DNA from: Pseudoips prasinana
Taxonomy: Eukaryota; Arthropoda; Insecta; Lepidoptera; Nolidae
Length of the DNA: 64,000 bases
NCBI GenBank assembly: GCA_951640165.1
Contig: OX621265.1
Coordinates: 13,033,001 to 13,097,000, forward strand
Direction: 5' to 3'
Below the pieces are notes generated by a model, which saw only the letters and a list, made by a program, of their open reading frames with translations, searched no databases and was not told where the DNA came from. A program made the translations under genes and the position numbers. Of the stretch, positions 40,585-50,974 are shown piece after piece; position 1 is the first letter of the stretch, and each line of letters begins with the position of its first letter.

Positions 40585-40815
40585 ATATCTATATAGATCG
40601 TCGGTCCACCTTGTAGGAGGCCTGCTCACGCTGCGTCTTCCGGTTCGTGGTCGCCACTCGAGAACCTTTCCGCCCCAGCAGCCGTCGGTTCTACGAGCTA
40701 TGTGCCCCACCCGTTTATGCGGGCAGCACAAAACCGGCCAATGTGGTGATCCTTGGGGGAGGCCTTTGTCCAGCAGTGGACGTTTTTCAGCTGATATGAT
40801 GATAATGATGAATAA
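40585..40815. pseudogene. RTE-like LINE ends in inverted arrangement
   Basis: 40585-40725 reads on minus VGHIARRTDGCWGGKVLEW, RPRTGRRSVSRPPTRWTDDL. From 40725 the plus strand gives the QCGDPWGRPLSSSG-phase equivalent of the terminal segment plus a GATGATAATGATGA tail. The two parts are in opposite orientation, so an inversion or two insertions occurred. Confidence 0.68.
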
Positions 40816-40983
40816 TATTATAAAGGCAAAAGTTTGTGAGTGTGTATATTTGTTACTTCTTCACGCAAAAACTATCAGACGGATTTTGACGAAACTTTGT
40901 AGTAATATAGCTTTTATATCCGAATAACACATAGGCTATAATTCATAAAGTTTAACATGAGTAAAACCGCGGGGTACAGCTAG
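40809..40983 (+). mobile_element. Hel-1 short Helitron
   Basis: AATATTATAAAGGCAAAAGT to AAAACCGCGGGGTACAGCTAG. The 5' terminus is blurred by the LINE tail. Confidence 0.72.
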
Positions 40984-41149
40984 TAGGATATCATATTGTG
41001 AATGTATCCGAAATATATCAACCTTGCGGTTGCTTCATCAGATAATTGCCCTATTTTCCAAACAGCATAGAAAGCCGCACTTAATTTGGCTCATATGAGT
41101 ACCCCATTACAATGTTGAGTAAACTAATGCCATTCCCAAGTAGTAGTTT

Positions 41150-41320
41150 TCCCATAGAAGTAGTCTCTAGGGAATATGTACCCGAACAGCAGCGTCTCTC
41201 TGGGTATTACAACCCTCATACTGTGATCGCCAACTCATCTGCTAAACGTGGTGTTCATGGCATATCCCCCCATTCTTTTGTCCGGTAGTGGCAGTCATTT
41301 GGCTGACATGATGAGTGTCA
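41150..41320 (+). mobile_element. RTE-tail module, decayed
   Basis: GCAGCGTCTCTCTGGGTATT and GTGATCGCCAACTCATCTGC, ending TTTTGTCCGGTAGTGGCAG. Confidence 0.58.
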
Positions 41321-42517
41321 CCGTATGTCTACGTGTACCATCGGACAAGGTTAATGTCAAACGCAATCAAGTGAAAATTAAAAAAAAAAACAATGTTTTT
41401 AACATTGTCATTGGCTAACATTCGTGCAAAGTACGATCACGACAACTGGCGACTTGGCACAATTATTTTAACCTCCAATGTTCAGCTTTGCATGAGTTTT
41501 TTTTAAAGTTGACACTACAAGGCTATTCAGTGTTTTTGTGCAATCTGTTTATACCCTTGTATCTTTAAAATGGCTGAGCAGATTTCGCTAAGCGGAAAAT
41601 TGGATTTACATTGGTATTAAGTAAAAAATGTCATAAAAAATGGTGACCTAATTTATTTCAAATATGAAATATTGCAGTTTCACATTGACCCGAAATTGTA
41701 ACAATTAACTTCAATAATTAGTGTTTTATAACTATTCGACCAAATTAAATTATCTTTATAAATCGTAATTTTAACGTGTATCGAAATATACCTACCGAAT
41801 AAAACTTACCATGAAAAGCGGTTTTCACTCAGCGGTAAAATTGCGTAACATATTGAGAATTGAAAATCTCCTTCTTTTTTAAACTCAGATAAAAAATGGC
41901 TGAAGTCTATACATATTTTTAGTGTAAATTTAATAACAATTTTGTCGTTTGTTACTATTTATTAGCTTTCCTATGGTTTATTCTTCATGTATAATCTTTA
42001 AAATAAAATTACTAAGCGAAACTTTTAGTTATTAATTACTTATTTATTATTTATACTATAAAGATGCACAGTGAGCTTGACAAGTCTAAGTGTATGTTAA
42101 TTCAAAATGACGCAACAATTTGTATTATTTTAGTATACCTTGATTAGAAAAATAATCCAATATCATAGAAAGACCATATAAAGCACCCATAAATTTATAT
42201 AAAGGTATTTTTGTACCTAAAATAATGTAAACGCAAATGTATTTTGAAATGACCGCCCAAAAGCTAAGGTACGTTGCGTAACACATGACGTCATACGAGT
42301 GCAAATATTATAAATAACAAGACATAATAAAAATATATATACTTAAAAGAAAACATTACCAAAAGCCAATGTGATCTAAGTCGTTTAATTAATAATTACT
42401 AAATGCCCAGCTGTAAGATTTCAATGACAAAGAAAAATATGATTTAAATTAGAGGCCAAGTTAATAGTTTACGCAGTGGCATTTACAATTACACGTTATT
42501 GTATCAAAGACAATATG
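41321..42517. other. No recognisable feature (about 1.2 kb)
   Basis: The largest stretch without an assignable element. AT-rich with short T and A runs. A pair of GGCTGAGCAGATTTCGCTAAG and AAGCGGTTTTCACTCAGCGG segments looks loosely inverted. No ORF, RNA gene or splice-supported exon was found. Confidence 0.45.
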
Positions 42518-42658
42518 TTTTGGGAGTTTTGGCGCCAACGCGGAAACAGAAACATGGAGGCATTGTTCCATTTCCAAAAACTGGTGTATATTCGAGTTTT
42601 TATGTGTAAATATGGTGGATTTTTTAAACTAATCGTCTTCGATGTCGACGTCATGCAT
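42518..42658 (+). repeat. Rep-M dispersed repeat
   Basis: GGGAGTTTTGGCGCCAACGC, GGAGGCATTGTTCCATTTCC, TATTCGAGTTTTTATGTG, then a palindromic GACGTCATGCATGACGTC at the right edge. Confidence 0.55.
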
Positions 42659-42794
42659 GACGTCAGCACATCAAGCTACCCCAATCTGTCAAAATTTCCC
42701 AATTGAAAGTGAACCTTATGCTTTTGTGATAAAGTTGAAAATCGATTACAAAGAAATTTGACAGATTGGGGTAGCTTAATGTGCTGGCGTCTGT
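42659..42794. mobile_element. FB-L MITE, copy 1
   Basis: GTCAGCACATCAAGCTACCC and AATCTGTCAAA at the left pair with TTTGACAGATTGGGG and TAGCTTAATGTGCTGGCGTC at the right. The centre includes CTTATGCTTTTGTGATAAAG. Confidence 0.7.
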
Positions 42795-43290
42795 AAATTA
42801 TCGAAGACTATTAGTTTAAAAATCCATAGTATTAGTACATAGATAAGTGTAGGAAAGTGGCATATTATAGTGAATTGTGATTTTCCGTGTTGATTCCAAA
42901 ATTCCATAGATACGAGGCATTATTTAGTTTTCGAAAACTAGTGCAAATACAATTGTTTCTTTTTCTAAAACCAGTGGAAAGTCGAGCTTTTATGTGCAAA
43001 TATGGTGGATTTTAAGTTTTGATTCCAAAATTCTATAGAATCGTGGCATTGTTTAATTTTCGAAAACTGATGCCAATTCGATTGTTTCCTTTTCTAAAAC
43101 TAGTGTAAAATACAGTTTTTATGTGTACCTAAATATAGTGGATTTTAAACTTATCGTCGTCGATAAAGTAGATGTAATAGGAAAGTGCGATATTACCGTG
43201 AATTGTAATTTTCCGTGTTGATTCCAAAATTCCATAGAAGCTCTAGTAAAGTCTAGGAACTTTGACGAAAAGTAGGACTTTGACAACTTT
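42795..43290 (+). repeat. Rep-M cluster, three partial repeats
   Basis: GTTGATTCCAAAATTCCATAG (first 20 bases shared), followed by TTTTCGAAAACT..TGC segments, occurs near 42890, 43017 and 43217. Copies are diverged and in direct orientation. Confidence 0.55.
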
Positions 43291-43689
43291 ACTTGACTTT
43301 GGCTTAGATGACAAGGTAAAAAGAACACTCTGTGCCTAAGATACATGGAGTTTATTATTTATTTTAGTACAATTATTTGACATATTTGACAATTTTATAT
43401 AATGGGATAAGTACTTACTTAATAGTTAATATAATTATAAATGTCTTAAAAATTATTAGAACTTATGAAATAGCTGTTCCTAAATAGATTGATTATAGAT
43501 AAGTATGTAAACACTGTAATTGTAATGTAGACATTATGGTAATCAATAGACGTAGACTTAATTATTAACACATATTTTTTTTGCATGCTATTATATAGTG
43601 AATTGTACAGCACCATTTAAATAACAACACCTGTAATGTATAATACAATTCTGGCAAAATAAATCATTCATTAAATTATGTATGTATTT
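43291..43689. other. No recognisable feature
   Basis: AT-rich, nothing supported. Confidence 0.4.
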
Positions 43690-43885
43690 ATTTCGGTCTA
43701 GTGACCCTGACTGCTAAACAAGCGGTCGTAGATTCGATTCCCACCTCGGAAAAATCTTTTTGTGATGAACACGATGATTTGTTCTGTGTCTTGGTGTAAT
43801 TTATCTATAATATGTATGTATTTAGAAATATGTTCATCAGTTATCTGGTTGCCATAGTACAGACTTTGCCTTCTTTGGGTACAGA
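43690..43885 (+). mobile_element. SINE-E
   Basis: TTCGGTCTAGTGACCCTGAC gives the head region and GTAGATTCGATTCCC the B box. The tail has CATCAGTTATCTGGTTGCCA and TACAGATGGCAGTG. Confidence 0.6.
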
Positions 43886-44072
43886 TGGCAGTGTAAAAAG
43901 AAATCTTGCGATATGAGTATTCTTTTTCGTATGTATGTATATCATGCTACGCACTTATATCCTCCTATCTGCCAAACTCCTCTTGCAGGTCTACTGGAAG
44001 AGATTTCTTTAGAAATAACCTTGCACAATATCATCACTTGTATTTTATTCCTTCTTTCTTTTTTACTTTCAG

Positions 44073-44223
44073 TGTGTACAGACGCCAGCACATAAAGCTA
44101 CCGCAATCTGCCAAATTTCTTTTATCGATTTTCAACTTTATCACAAAAGCATAAGTTTCACTTTCAATTGGGTAAATTTGACAAATTGGGGTACCTAGCT
44201 TGATTTGCTGGAGTCTGTACACA
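44073..44223. mobile_element. FB-L MITE, copy 2
   Basis: TGTGTACAGACGCCAGCACA at the left, GCTGGAGTCTGTACACA at the right. Centre reversed relative to copy 1 (CTTTATCACAAAAGCATAAG). Confidence 0.75.
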
Positions 44224-44233
44224 AATTCTATTT

Positions 44234-44419
44234 TCTACTAATATTATAAATGCGAAAGTTTGTGAGTATAGATGTATGGATGTTTATTACTCTCAAGCAA
44301 AAACTACCGAACGGATTTTGATGAAACTTTGTAGTAATATAGATAGCTTATATATCCGAATAACATATAGGCTATAATTTATACAGTTTAACGCGTGTCA
44401 AACCGCGGGGCACAGCTAG
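44234..44419 (+). mobile_element. Hel-1 short Helitron
   Basis: TCTACTAATATTATAAATGC to the CCGCGGGGCACAGCTAG end; T follows. Confidence 0.8.
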
Positions 44420-44429
44420 TCCAACTATA

Positions 44430-44793
44430 TCCTAATAATATTATAAACGCGAAAGTTTGTAAGTATGGATGGATGGACGTTTCCAGCGACCCGCACAAGA
44501 TCATCGGTCCATCTTGTAGGGGGCATGCCCGCGCTGCGTCTTCCGGTTCGTGGTCGCCACTCGAGAACCTTTCTGACCCAACGGCCGTCGGCTCTACGAG
44601 CTATGTGCCCCGCCCACTGCGACTTCAACTAGGTAATTGTTTCTATTCTTTAGTATTAATCCTACTAATATTGTAAACGCGAAAGTTTGTAAGTATGGGT
44701 GGATAAAAACTACTGAATGGATTTTAATGAAACTTTACATTAATATAGCTTATACATCAGAATAACACATAGGCTACAATTTATTAAACTATT
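44430..44793 (+). mobile_element. Two 5' ends of Hel-1 Helitrons around an RTE-like fragment
   Basis: TCCTAATAATATTATAAACG (44430) breaks at 44478. TCCTACTAATATTGTAAACG (44660) continues to ATTTATTAAACTATTG without the hairpin/CTAG end. Confidence 0.65.
44479..44634 (-). pseudogene. RTE-like LINE ORF2 segment
   Basis: The minus strand reads QWAGHIARRADGRWVRKVLE, WRPRTGRRSAGMPPTRWTDD, then LVRVAG. Lacks the terminal VQQWTS part. Confidence 0.72.
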
Positions 44794-44794
44794 G

Positions 44795-44895
44795 TGGGAA
44801 TTGTCCAAAATATGACGATAAGTGTCAAGTAGGAAAAAATCTACCATTTGCGAGATACTCCGGCGTGCACTGCCAAAACCGCTAGAGGTATACAT
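44795..44895 (+). repeat. Rep-H dispersed repeat
   Basis: ATATGACGATAAGTGTCAAG and CCGGCGTGCACTGCCAAAAC, reverse complement of 21239-21341. Confidence 0.65.
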
Positions 44896-45387
44896 TCTAC
44901 TAATATTATAAATGCGAAAGTTTGTGAGTATAGATGTATTATGTTTGATACTCTTTTGCGCCAAAACTATTTTAACGCGGGTGAAACCGCGGGGCGCAGC
45001 TAGTTGAAGATAAATGAATAATTGTATCGTCTCTTTGTTTTGATGTTGGTTACAGAGGTACACATCCTATTAATATTATAAATGCGAAAGTTTGTGAGGA
45101 TAGATGTATGTTTGTTACTCTTTTACGCCAGAACTATTTTAACGCGGGTGAAACCGCGGGGCGCAGCTAGTTGAAGATAAATGAATAATTTTAACGTCTC
45201 TTTGTTTTGATGTTGGTTATAGAGGTACACATCCTATTAATATTATAAATGCGAAAGTTTGTGAGTATAGATGTATGTTTGATACTCTTTTACGCCAAAA
45301 CTACTTTAAAGCAGGTGAAACCGCGGGACACAGCTAGTTGAAAATAAATGAATAATTTTAACGTCTCTTTGTTTTGATGTTGGTTAA
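44896..45387 (+). mobile_element. Tandem array of three Helitrons with spacers
   Basis: Helitron units at 44896-45003, 45065-45170 and 45232-45337 each begin TC(T/C)(A/T).(C/T)TAATATTATAAATG and end in CGCAGCTAG or CACAGCTAG. Each is followed by the same spacer of about 60 bp (TGAA.ATAAATGAATAATT.TA.CGTCTCTTTG... to GAGGTACACA), the last one cut at GTTGGTTA. Period 167-169 bp. The terminal hairpin is GCGGGTGAAACCGCGG. Confidence 0.82.
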
Positions 45388-45607
45388 ATGATGCAAGCTT
45401 GTAAATAGAATAGAAATCTTGAGCATAAATAGATCGCAGCGGGTGAGTCGAAACAATTTAGCGCGCTAATTCCGATCGAAACACAGCGGGAGTTAAGCCT
45501 AGAGTTTACAAATAACTGAACTAAACATTACTTCATTAACTGTGGGTGAAATATTCATTTTACCACTTTGTAAGTGACTCTCGCACAAACTATTCAGTTT
45601 AGAAAAC
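45388..45607. other. Unassigned spacer
   Basis: No feature recognised. Confidence 0.35.
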
Positions 45608-45893
45608 TGGCCTAGTGCGAGTCGGACCCGCGCACGAAGGGGTACGTACCATTTGCAAAAAAATACGAGCAAAATAAAAATTCACGTTTGTTGTATGGGA
45701 GCCCCCTTAAATATTCATTATGTTTTGATTTTTAGTATTTGTTGTTATAGCGGCAACAGAAATACATCACCTGTGAAAATTTCAACTGTCTAACTATCAC
45801 GGTTCATGAGATACAGCCTGGTGACAGACAGACAGACAGCGAAGTCTTAGTAATAGGGCCCGTTTTACCCTTTGGGTACGGAACCCAAAAAAA
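45608..45893 (-). repeat. Rep-Y dispersed repeat
   Basis: GGCCTAGTGCGAGTCGGACC at the left to GTACGGAACCCAAAAAAATT at the right, the reverse of 10893 and 50975. Confidence 0.68.
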
Positions 45894-45894
45894 T

Positions 45895-46196
45895 TACATT
45901 ATAAACCTCAATATTATTTTTGAAGACTATTTATGAATACCTCAGATGTATGGGTCAAAAAAGAAATAAGTATAATTTCTGTTCAAAGTATGGGGAACCC
46001 TCAAAATTCATTGTTTTTTTTTTCAATTTTTGTGTGAATATCTTAATGCGGTTCACAGAATACATCTAATCACCAAGTTTGAACAGTATAGTTCTTAGTT
46101 TCCGAAAAAAATGGCTGTGACATATGGACGGACAGACACGATGAATCCATAATGGTTCCGACTTTTGCCATTTGGCTACGGAACCCTAAAAATGCA
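45895..46196 (-). repeat. Rep-Y2 dispersed repeat
   Basis: GTTCACAGAATACATCTAAT, TTTCCGAAAAAAATGGCTGT and GCCATTTGGCTACGGAACCC. Directly adjacent to Rep-Y in the same orientation; the two families share the GGGTTCCGTA start. Confidence 0.65.
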
Positions 46197-46446
46197 GTCT
46201 AACTGAGAACCTCCTCCCTTTTATGAAGTCGGTTAAAAAGTAGGTTTACACACTTGCCGTACGTTACACACAATAGGTAAACTTGTGTCTATATTGTCAC
46301 AAAAACAATGAACAAAATGGCCGCTCTATTGTTGTACACTTATGCTATTTATTCTTTTTAAACACCTGGCCGTGTTATCAGCGGGATATCAGAAAATATC
46401 AAGAATATAGTTCTGTAAATAGTCATAAAAGGGAATAAAATAAAAT
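46197..46446. other. Unassigned spacer
   Basis: No feature recognised. Confidence 0.35.
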
Positions 46447-46520
46447 GTGAGTTCGATCCCTGTCTGTGTCTGGGTGTAATTATCTATATAAGTATGTATT
46501 TACTAAAGAAAAGTAGTGTG
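46447..46520 (+). mobile_element. SINE-B fragment
   Basis: GTGAGTTCGATCCCTG (B-box area) then GTCTGGGTGTAATTATCTAT. Confidence 0.5.
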
Positions 46521-46556
46521 TCAGAGATCAGAGAATAATTAAAGAAGAAAGAAAAA

Positions 46557-46692
46557 CTAATTGAAGTGGCAGTGGGCAGCGATTTCCAGAGCCCCGCACA
46601 AGATCATCGTTCCATCTTGTAGGGAGGTGGGCTGCCCACGTTCTACGAGCTATGTGCCCTGCCCAATTCCACTTCAGCTTGGCAATTCTTAC
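46557..46692 (-). pseudogene. RTE-like LINE ORF2 segment
   Basis: The minus strand gives RIAKLKWNWAGHIARRTWAA then PTRWNDDLVRGSGNR; an internal deletion removes the GRW..KVLEWRP part. Confidence 0.65.
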
Positions 46693-46749
46693 ATATATAA
46701 TATATATAGATATATTATATAGATTATTATCAATAATATAACATGTTTT

Positions 46750-46985
46750 TACTGGGAGTTTTGGCGCCACCGCGGAAAAGGACACATAGAGGCATTGTTT
46801 CTCTTTGCTAAAACTGTAAATTCGAGTTTTTATGTGTAAATATTGTGGATTTTTAAACATAACGTGTTCGACAACAAATGTAATGAATTGAGATTTTCTG
46901 TGTTGATACCAAAATTCCATAGAAGCCTCTAGTAAAGTCTCCACTACTTTACGGGGGTAGTAAATTGACTTGACTGTGACGGACA
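46750..46985 (+). repeat. Rep-M dispersed repeat
   Basis: GGGAGTTTTGGCGCCACCGC, AATTCGAGTTTTTATGTGTA, CCAAAATTCCATAGAAGCCT. Confidence 0.55.
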
Positions 46986-47025
46986 ATATACTTCTATACT
47001 CCTTCATTATCATCATATCACGCTG

Positions 47026-47283
47026 CTGGACGTGCCGTGCGCGCGGACCAACATGCTGCAGCGCGCGCCGATAACGCGGACACTGCGCGCTCTTAACGCG
47101 GTAGGGGATACGGTTGACATGTTTACGTGTTCGCTGAGTGGGTTCACGATGGCATTGAATATTTTATTTAGTTTTAAGTAATTAACTATAATTGTTTTTA
47201 ATTTAGAATCTATATTATGTGCCTACTCCACCGAATTGGTTTTGACTGTAATGTGGTGTAGTTCTGTGTGTAAATAAATAAAT
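47026..47283 (+). pseudogene. Possible LINE ORF2 C-terminus
   Basis: A GC-rich plus frame reads LLDVPCARTNMLQRAPITRT, LRALNAVGDTVDMFTCSLSG, FTMALNILFSF then stop. The pattern (RT....P..R.LR..N.......D.F.CSL..F) resembles the end of some non-LTR polymerases, and the sequence closes with a TAAATAAATAAATAAAT tail. Confidence 0.45.
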
Positions 47284-47285
47284 AA

Positions 47286-47520
47286 ATCATATCAGCCGCA
47301 AGACGCCGACAACTGGACATAGGCCTCACCAAAAGATCTCCACGATTGCCGGTCTTACGCTACCCGCATCCAGCAGCTCCCATCAACCCTCACAAGATGG
47401 TAGGGGTCTTCGGTCCTTGTAGGGGTCTTCCGGTTCGTGAACATCACTCAAGAACCTTTCTGTCCCAGCGGCCGTCGAGATATTTGCTCTGCCCACTGCC
47501 ACTAAGCTGGACCTTACTTA
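47286..47520 (-). pseudogene. RTE-like LINE ORF2 3' end
   Basis: ATATCAGCCGCAAGACGCCG, TTGCCGGTCTTACGCTACCC and GAACCTTTCTGTCCCAGCGG on plus. Partly deleted and frame-shifted. Confidence 0.7.
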
Positions 47521-47525
47521 ACCTT

Positions 47526-47604
47526 GCCTAAATGACGAAAACGCTGCATAACCTTGAATACATAATATGTATTCAAGGTTATGCAGCGTTTTCCTCATTT
47601 AGGC
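47526..47604. repeat. Hairpin, about 39-bp arms
   Basis: GCCTAAATGACGAAAACGCT continues to TGAATACATA; exact complement after a one-base loop apart from one mismatch. Part of the arm resembles the start of Rep-U. Confidence 0.82.
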
Positions 47605-47984
47605 TATACGTCCTATACCTATATGGAGAAACGTGAAGTATACAAGAACTTTGAATGTTTTCTCCGTCGGTAAAAGAGGTAAGAACTGGTAAAGGGTTCT
47701 TTGAAATGACTCCTTTTCGGTTCGCGGTTTATAAATAAATGACAAAATACGCGATATAATGACCAAGATCTAATGAAAGAGACATACAGCTTTTTATCGA
47801 CTTCCCTACTGAATTAGTCATCGGCAGTCACTAATAAGTTCATAGGGCTTCCATACAAATAACGAACCATCAGTTTATTCGGCATAATACACATATCTTC
47901 TTGTATGAGAAGGTTTCGATAATTTAGTTCCAAAACTGGTGCCTCTATGGGGTTTTATGAAGTCACTCAGCATAGACTCAGCAT
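47605..47984. other. No recognisable feature
   Basis: Nothing supported. Confidence 0.4.
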
Positions 47985-48070
47985 AACCGCATATTTGCAT
48001 ATTATGCAAATAACTTGATTTATAAAATTACTTGACACTGGCAAATACTTAAATAGAACATGGATTCACC
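47985..48070 (+). repeat. Rep-U dispersed repeat
   Basis: AACTTGATTTATAAAATTAC and TTGACACTGGCAAATACTTA, as at 2315-2350. Confidence 0.5.
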
Positions 48071-48298
48071 ATTTCAAATAAAAAAATCTCATTATTTCCT
48101 TCCCTTGGTTAATGTACTTCACAATAATACAATTATCAATACTATTATAAATTAACTATAAAACTATACTTAACCCCCGACATGTGATAAGAGTGCAATA
48201 AGAAAAAAACTTCCTTGTAAATTGTTACATAAATATTGTCATTTGTGATATTAAAATGTTATTAACAGCAATGACAATGCCTGGAAATGCTATCAACT

Positions 48299-48592
48299 CT
48301 GCTCTAATAATAATACCCTGGGACATTATTCACATAGGGCCATCTGATCCCAAACTAAGCAGAGCATAAACTATGGAAACCAGATAACTGATATACTACA
48401 TATACTACTTTTCTTTTGTAAATATATACTTACCTACATATATAGATAATTTACACCCAGACTCAGGACAAACAGACATGTTCATGCACACAAATATCTG
48501 TCCCGGATGGGAATCGAAGTTAATCGAACCCACGACCTGCGGCGTGGAAGGCAGCGTATTTACCAACCACGCCAACGGGCCGGTCTTTCTTC
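48299..48592 (-). mobile_element. SINE-B
   Basis: TACCCTGGGACATTATTCAC to CCAACCACGCCAACGGGCC, full length, with a small duplication (GAATCGAAGTTAATCGAACC) at the B box. Confidence 0.82.
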
Positions 48593-48636
48593 AATATACA
48601 AATCTTTAACTCTGCAGTTCATTGATAAAAAGTATC

Positions 48637-48873
48637 TTGTGAAATACACGGTGGTAGACCTGGGGCTCTACCGGCTAAGTCGCCGAACATCGATTTCTAA
48701 AATGGCGTTCAAATAAATAAAGGTTAAAAATGACTTATTAAAAATGATTCAACGATTGATTAAGTCATTTTTAACCTTTATTTATTTGAACGCCATTTAA
48801 GAAATCGATGTTCGGGGACTTAGCCGGTAGAGCCCCTGAATGATCATCTACCACCGTGCATTTCACAAGAATC
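48637..48873. repeat. FB-W copy 4 nested in a longer palindrome
   Basis: FB-W (48664-48834, internally deleted, no asymmetric centre) starts after CCTGG (48659-48663) and ends before CCTGA. Outside it CTTGTGAAATACACGGTGGT faces ACCACCGTGCATTTCACAAG, so the flanks are also inverted. The flank is LINE-J coding sequence (compare 50580-50605). Confidence 0.78.
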
Positions 48874-49079
48874 AGAATCAGATAATATAATATTACAGAC
48901 ACATTAGTTACAATAATTAAATTAAATATAAAAATGTCAAAATATGTATTGCATGTAATATTAATTTTAAAGTCTAATAAATCAATAATTGTGAGTTGAA
49001 GTTCTTATTCTTCGAGGCAGTAATTATAGAATTGTCGTCCAAATAATAATTTAATTTGTAGTAGGTACTTAACATTTAC

Positions 49080-49410
49080 TTCGACCCTGCCAACGGGGAA
49101 TAGAACGGAGCATGCTAAATATTAAAAAAATACAAAAAATTTACCACTCCGAAATCAGAGAAATGAGCAAAGTCTAGGATGTTCTAATCTACGCAAAAAG
49201 ACTTAAATGGAAGTGGGCGGGGCACGTAGCGAGGCTACAGGACGAGAGGTGGACTAGCAGGGTTACAAAGTGGAAGGGCCCATACGTCTCAAAGGCAGAC
49301 CACACATAAGATGGGCAGACGAGATAACAAAAATAGCAGGCCCCTGCTGGCCGCAACTAGCTCAAGATAGAGACCATTGGAATTCTTTAGAGGCCTTCAC
49401 CTTCGCCTAA
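49080..49410 (+). pseudogene. RTE/BovB-like LINE ORF2 C-terminus
   Basis: The plus strand reads ERSMLNIKKIQKIYHSEIRE, then RLKWKWAGHVARLQDERWTS, RVTKWKG. After a one-base frameshift near 49280 it continues IRLKGRPHIRWADEITKIAG, QLAQDRDHWNSLEAF and a stop. The order is that of BovB/RTE-like polymerases. Inactive, 5'-truncated, different from the VQQWTS copies. Confidence 0.72.
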
Positions 49411-49646
49411 GGAGGGATTCTTGCATAAGATTTTTTTTTTAGTTTTTGAATAACCATATTTACCAGAAATTAATTATTTTTTATTCATTTTATACTTCAC
49501 ACTTTCTAAACTCTGTAACATACGAAACATAAGGCTTTTTATAAAATTATTTTATAACATTTACTTATCAAAATTTTTAAATAATTCCGTTTTGTAATTG
49601 TCGAAATTTCACGTTTTTATTTCTCAACAATTTCAAAAAAACTTTA
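49411..49646. other. Unassigned AT-rich spacer
   Basis: No feature recognised. Confidence 0.35.
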
Positions 49647-49850
49647 GGTGATTAGGATGAAATCTCGACTTTTGATAAGAGGGTCTGTGGCGGAATGTGG
49701 CGGCAGGTATAAGCTCGAACAATTCCTCTGAACACTCCCCGTCATAAAAGCAGTAAAGGACACATAGAGACGCCACGTCTGCCCGCAGGATAAGAGGATC
49801 AAGCCAAATAGTAGGACGCCTGTATGATTACTGTTATTTAGTAACAAGTT
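49647..49850 (-). pseudogene. LINE-J ORF2 fragment
   Basis: In the right minus-strand frame ELIPAATFRHRPSYQKSRF HP is readable, matching the ELIPAAIFRHRPFRQKWKF copy at 50473-50721. Short and frame-shifted. Confidence 0.55.
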
Positions 49851-49887
49851 TTTTTACAACTGTTATTTATGTGGAACAAGAATAGTT

Positions 49888-50128
49888 TACATAGAATATC
49901 ATCACCCCATCTCATCCCCTGGGGGGGCGTAGAAATCGACCGAGGGAATACCTACCTGAGAACGGGCAACAGCGTTTTTCTGTGAACTATGACCATCAAT
50001 CAAACTGCGATCGCCAACCCGTCTGCCAAGCGTGGCGATTATGGCATATCCCCCCATTATTTTGGGAGGTTTTTGTCCAGCAGTGGACGTACTTTGGCTG
50101 AGATGATGATGATGATGATGAAGAATAG
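49888..50128 (+). mobile_element. RTE-tail module
   Basis: AATATCATCACCCCATCTCA to GATGATGATGATGATGA, full length with the usual internal landmarks. Confidence 0.7.
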
Positions 50129-50177
50129 GGTTTGCAGTTTTGCAATTTTAACTGTTACAATCCACTCGCAATTATGA

Positions 50178-50302
50178 GAATGCAGTCAGTGCAGAAACAT
50201 AAGTGTGTTACACAGACTCCTGCCCTATAATAGGTCATGGGTAGGCCAGTTTACATAGAGACTGGCCGCCGTGGCCGAAACTTGTCTGGGAGGATATCAT
50301 CT
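50178..50302 (+). mobile_element. SINE-C tail fragment
   Basis: CATAGAGACTGGCCGCCGTG then GGAGGATATCATC. Confidence 0.55.
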
Positions 50303-50359
50303 TTCTTATAGGAGGAAGTGGACACCATTGCCATTATACTTTCCTTTCTTCTCCCATTT

Positions 50360-50757
50360 TTTTTAATATAACATAGGATGGCAAACGAGCATGTGGGTCA
50401 CCTGATGGTAAGTGATCACCGCCGCCCATGGACACTCGCAACACCAGAGGAGCCGCAAGTGCGTTGCCGGCCTTAAAGAAAAGAATAGGCTCGCTTCTTG
50501 AAGGTTGCCATGTCATACCGGATCGGAAATACCTCCGTAGCCAAATGATTCCACAGAGTGGTAGTGCGCGGCAAAAAGTTTCTTGTGAAACGCACGGTGG
50601 TAGATGACCATTCATCCAGGTGATAAGGATGAAATTTCCACTTTTGGCGAAAGGGTCTGTGGCGGAATATGGCGGCAGGTATAAGCTCGAACGATTTCGA
50701 TTCGAGTATCGACAGAATCAATACCTCTTGAGGAGTTCGAAGACAGTATTGTAATTC
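50360..50757 (-). pseudogene. LINE-J ORF2 C-terminus and 3' UTR, best copy
   Basis: The minus strand reads SKSFELIPAAIFRHRPFRQK, WKFHPYHLDEWSSTTVRFTR, NFLPRTTTLWNHLATEVFPI, RYDMATFKKRAYSFL, then after a small disruption the SGVASVHGRR-type end and 3' UTR. The 'FLPRT..LWN.L...VFP..YD...FKK' signature is the standard end of jockey/CR1-like ORF2. No RT core. Confidence 0.75.
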
Positions 50758-50974
50758 ATCCTGTCTCCATACAGAGAAGAAAAGTACTTAAGAGGCTGAC
50801 ATTAGTCATATCATATTACGAGGATTATCTTGTTAAAAACATATTAAACCAAATTTTTCTATATTTTGAAGACCATATTTGATCCTTAAAAACGATTACT
50901 ACCTATAGCACGGTTGAAAAAAAAAAACAAATGCTTAAAAGAAAATAATCTACAAAAAATACAACTTAATATAA
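50758..50974. other. Unassigned spacer
   Basis: No feature recognised. Confidence 0.35.

Noticed and set aside
44653..45063. 107-codon minus-strand frame
   Set aside because: Made of antisense Helitron and Rep-H sequence.
46528..47016. 162-codon minus-strand frame, the longest in the window
   Set aside because: It is a chimera of Rep-M, unassigned AT-rich sequence and an RTE-like ORF2 fragment. Only the WAGHIARRT and PTRWNDDLV parts are real protein homology.
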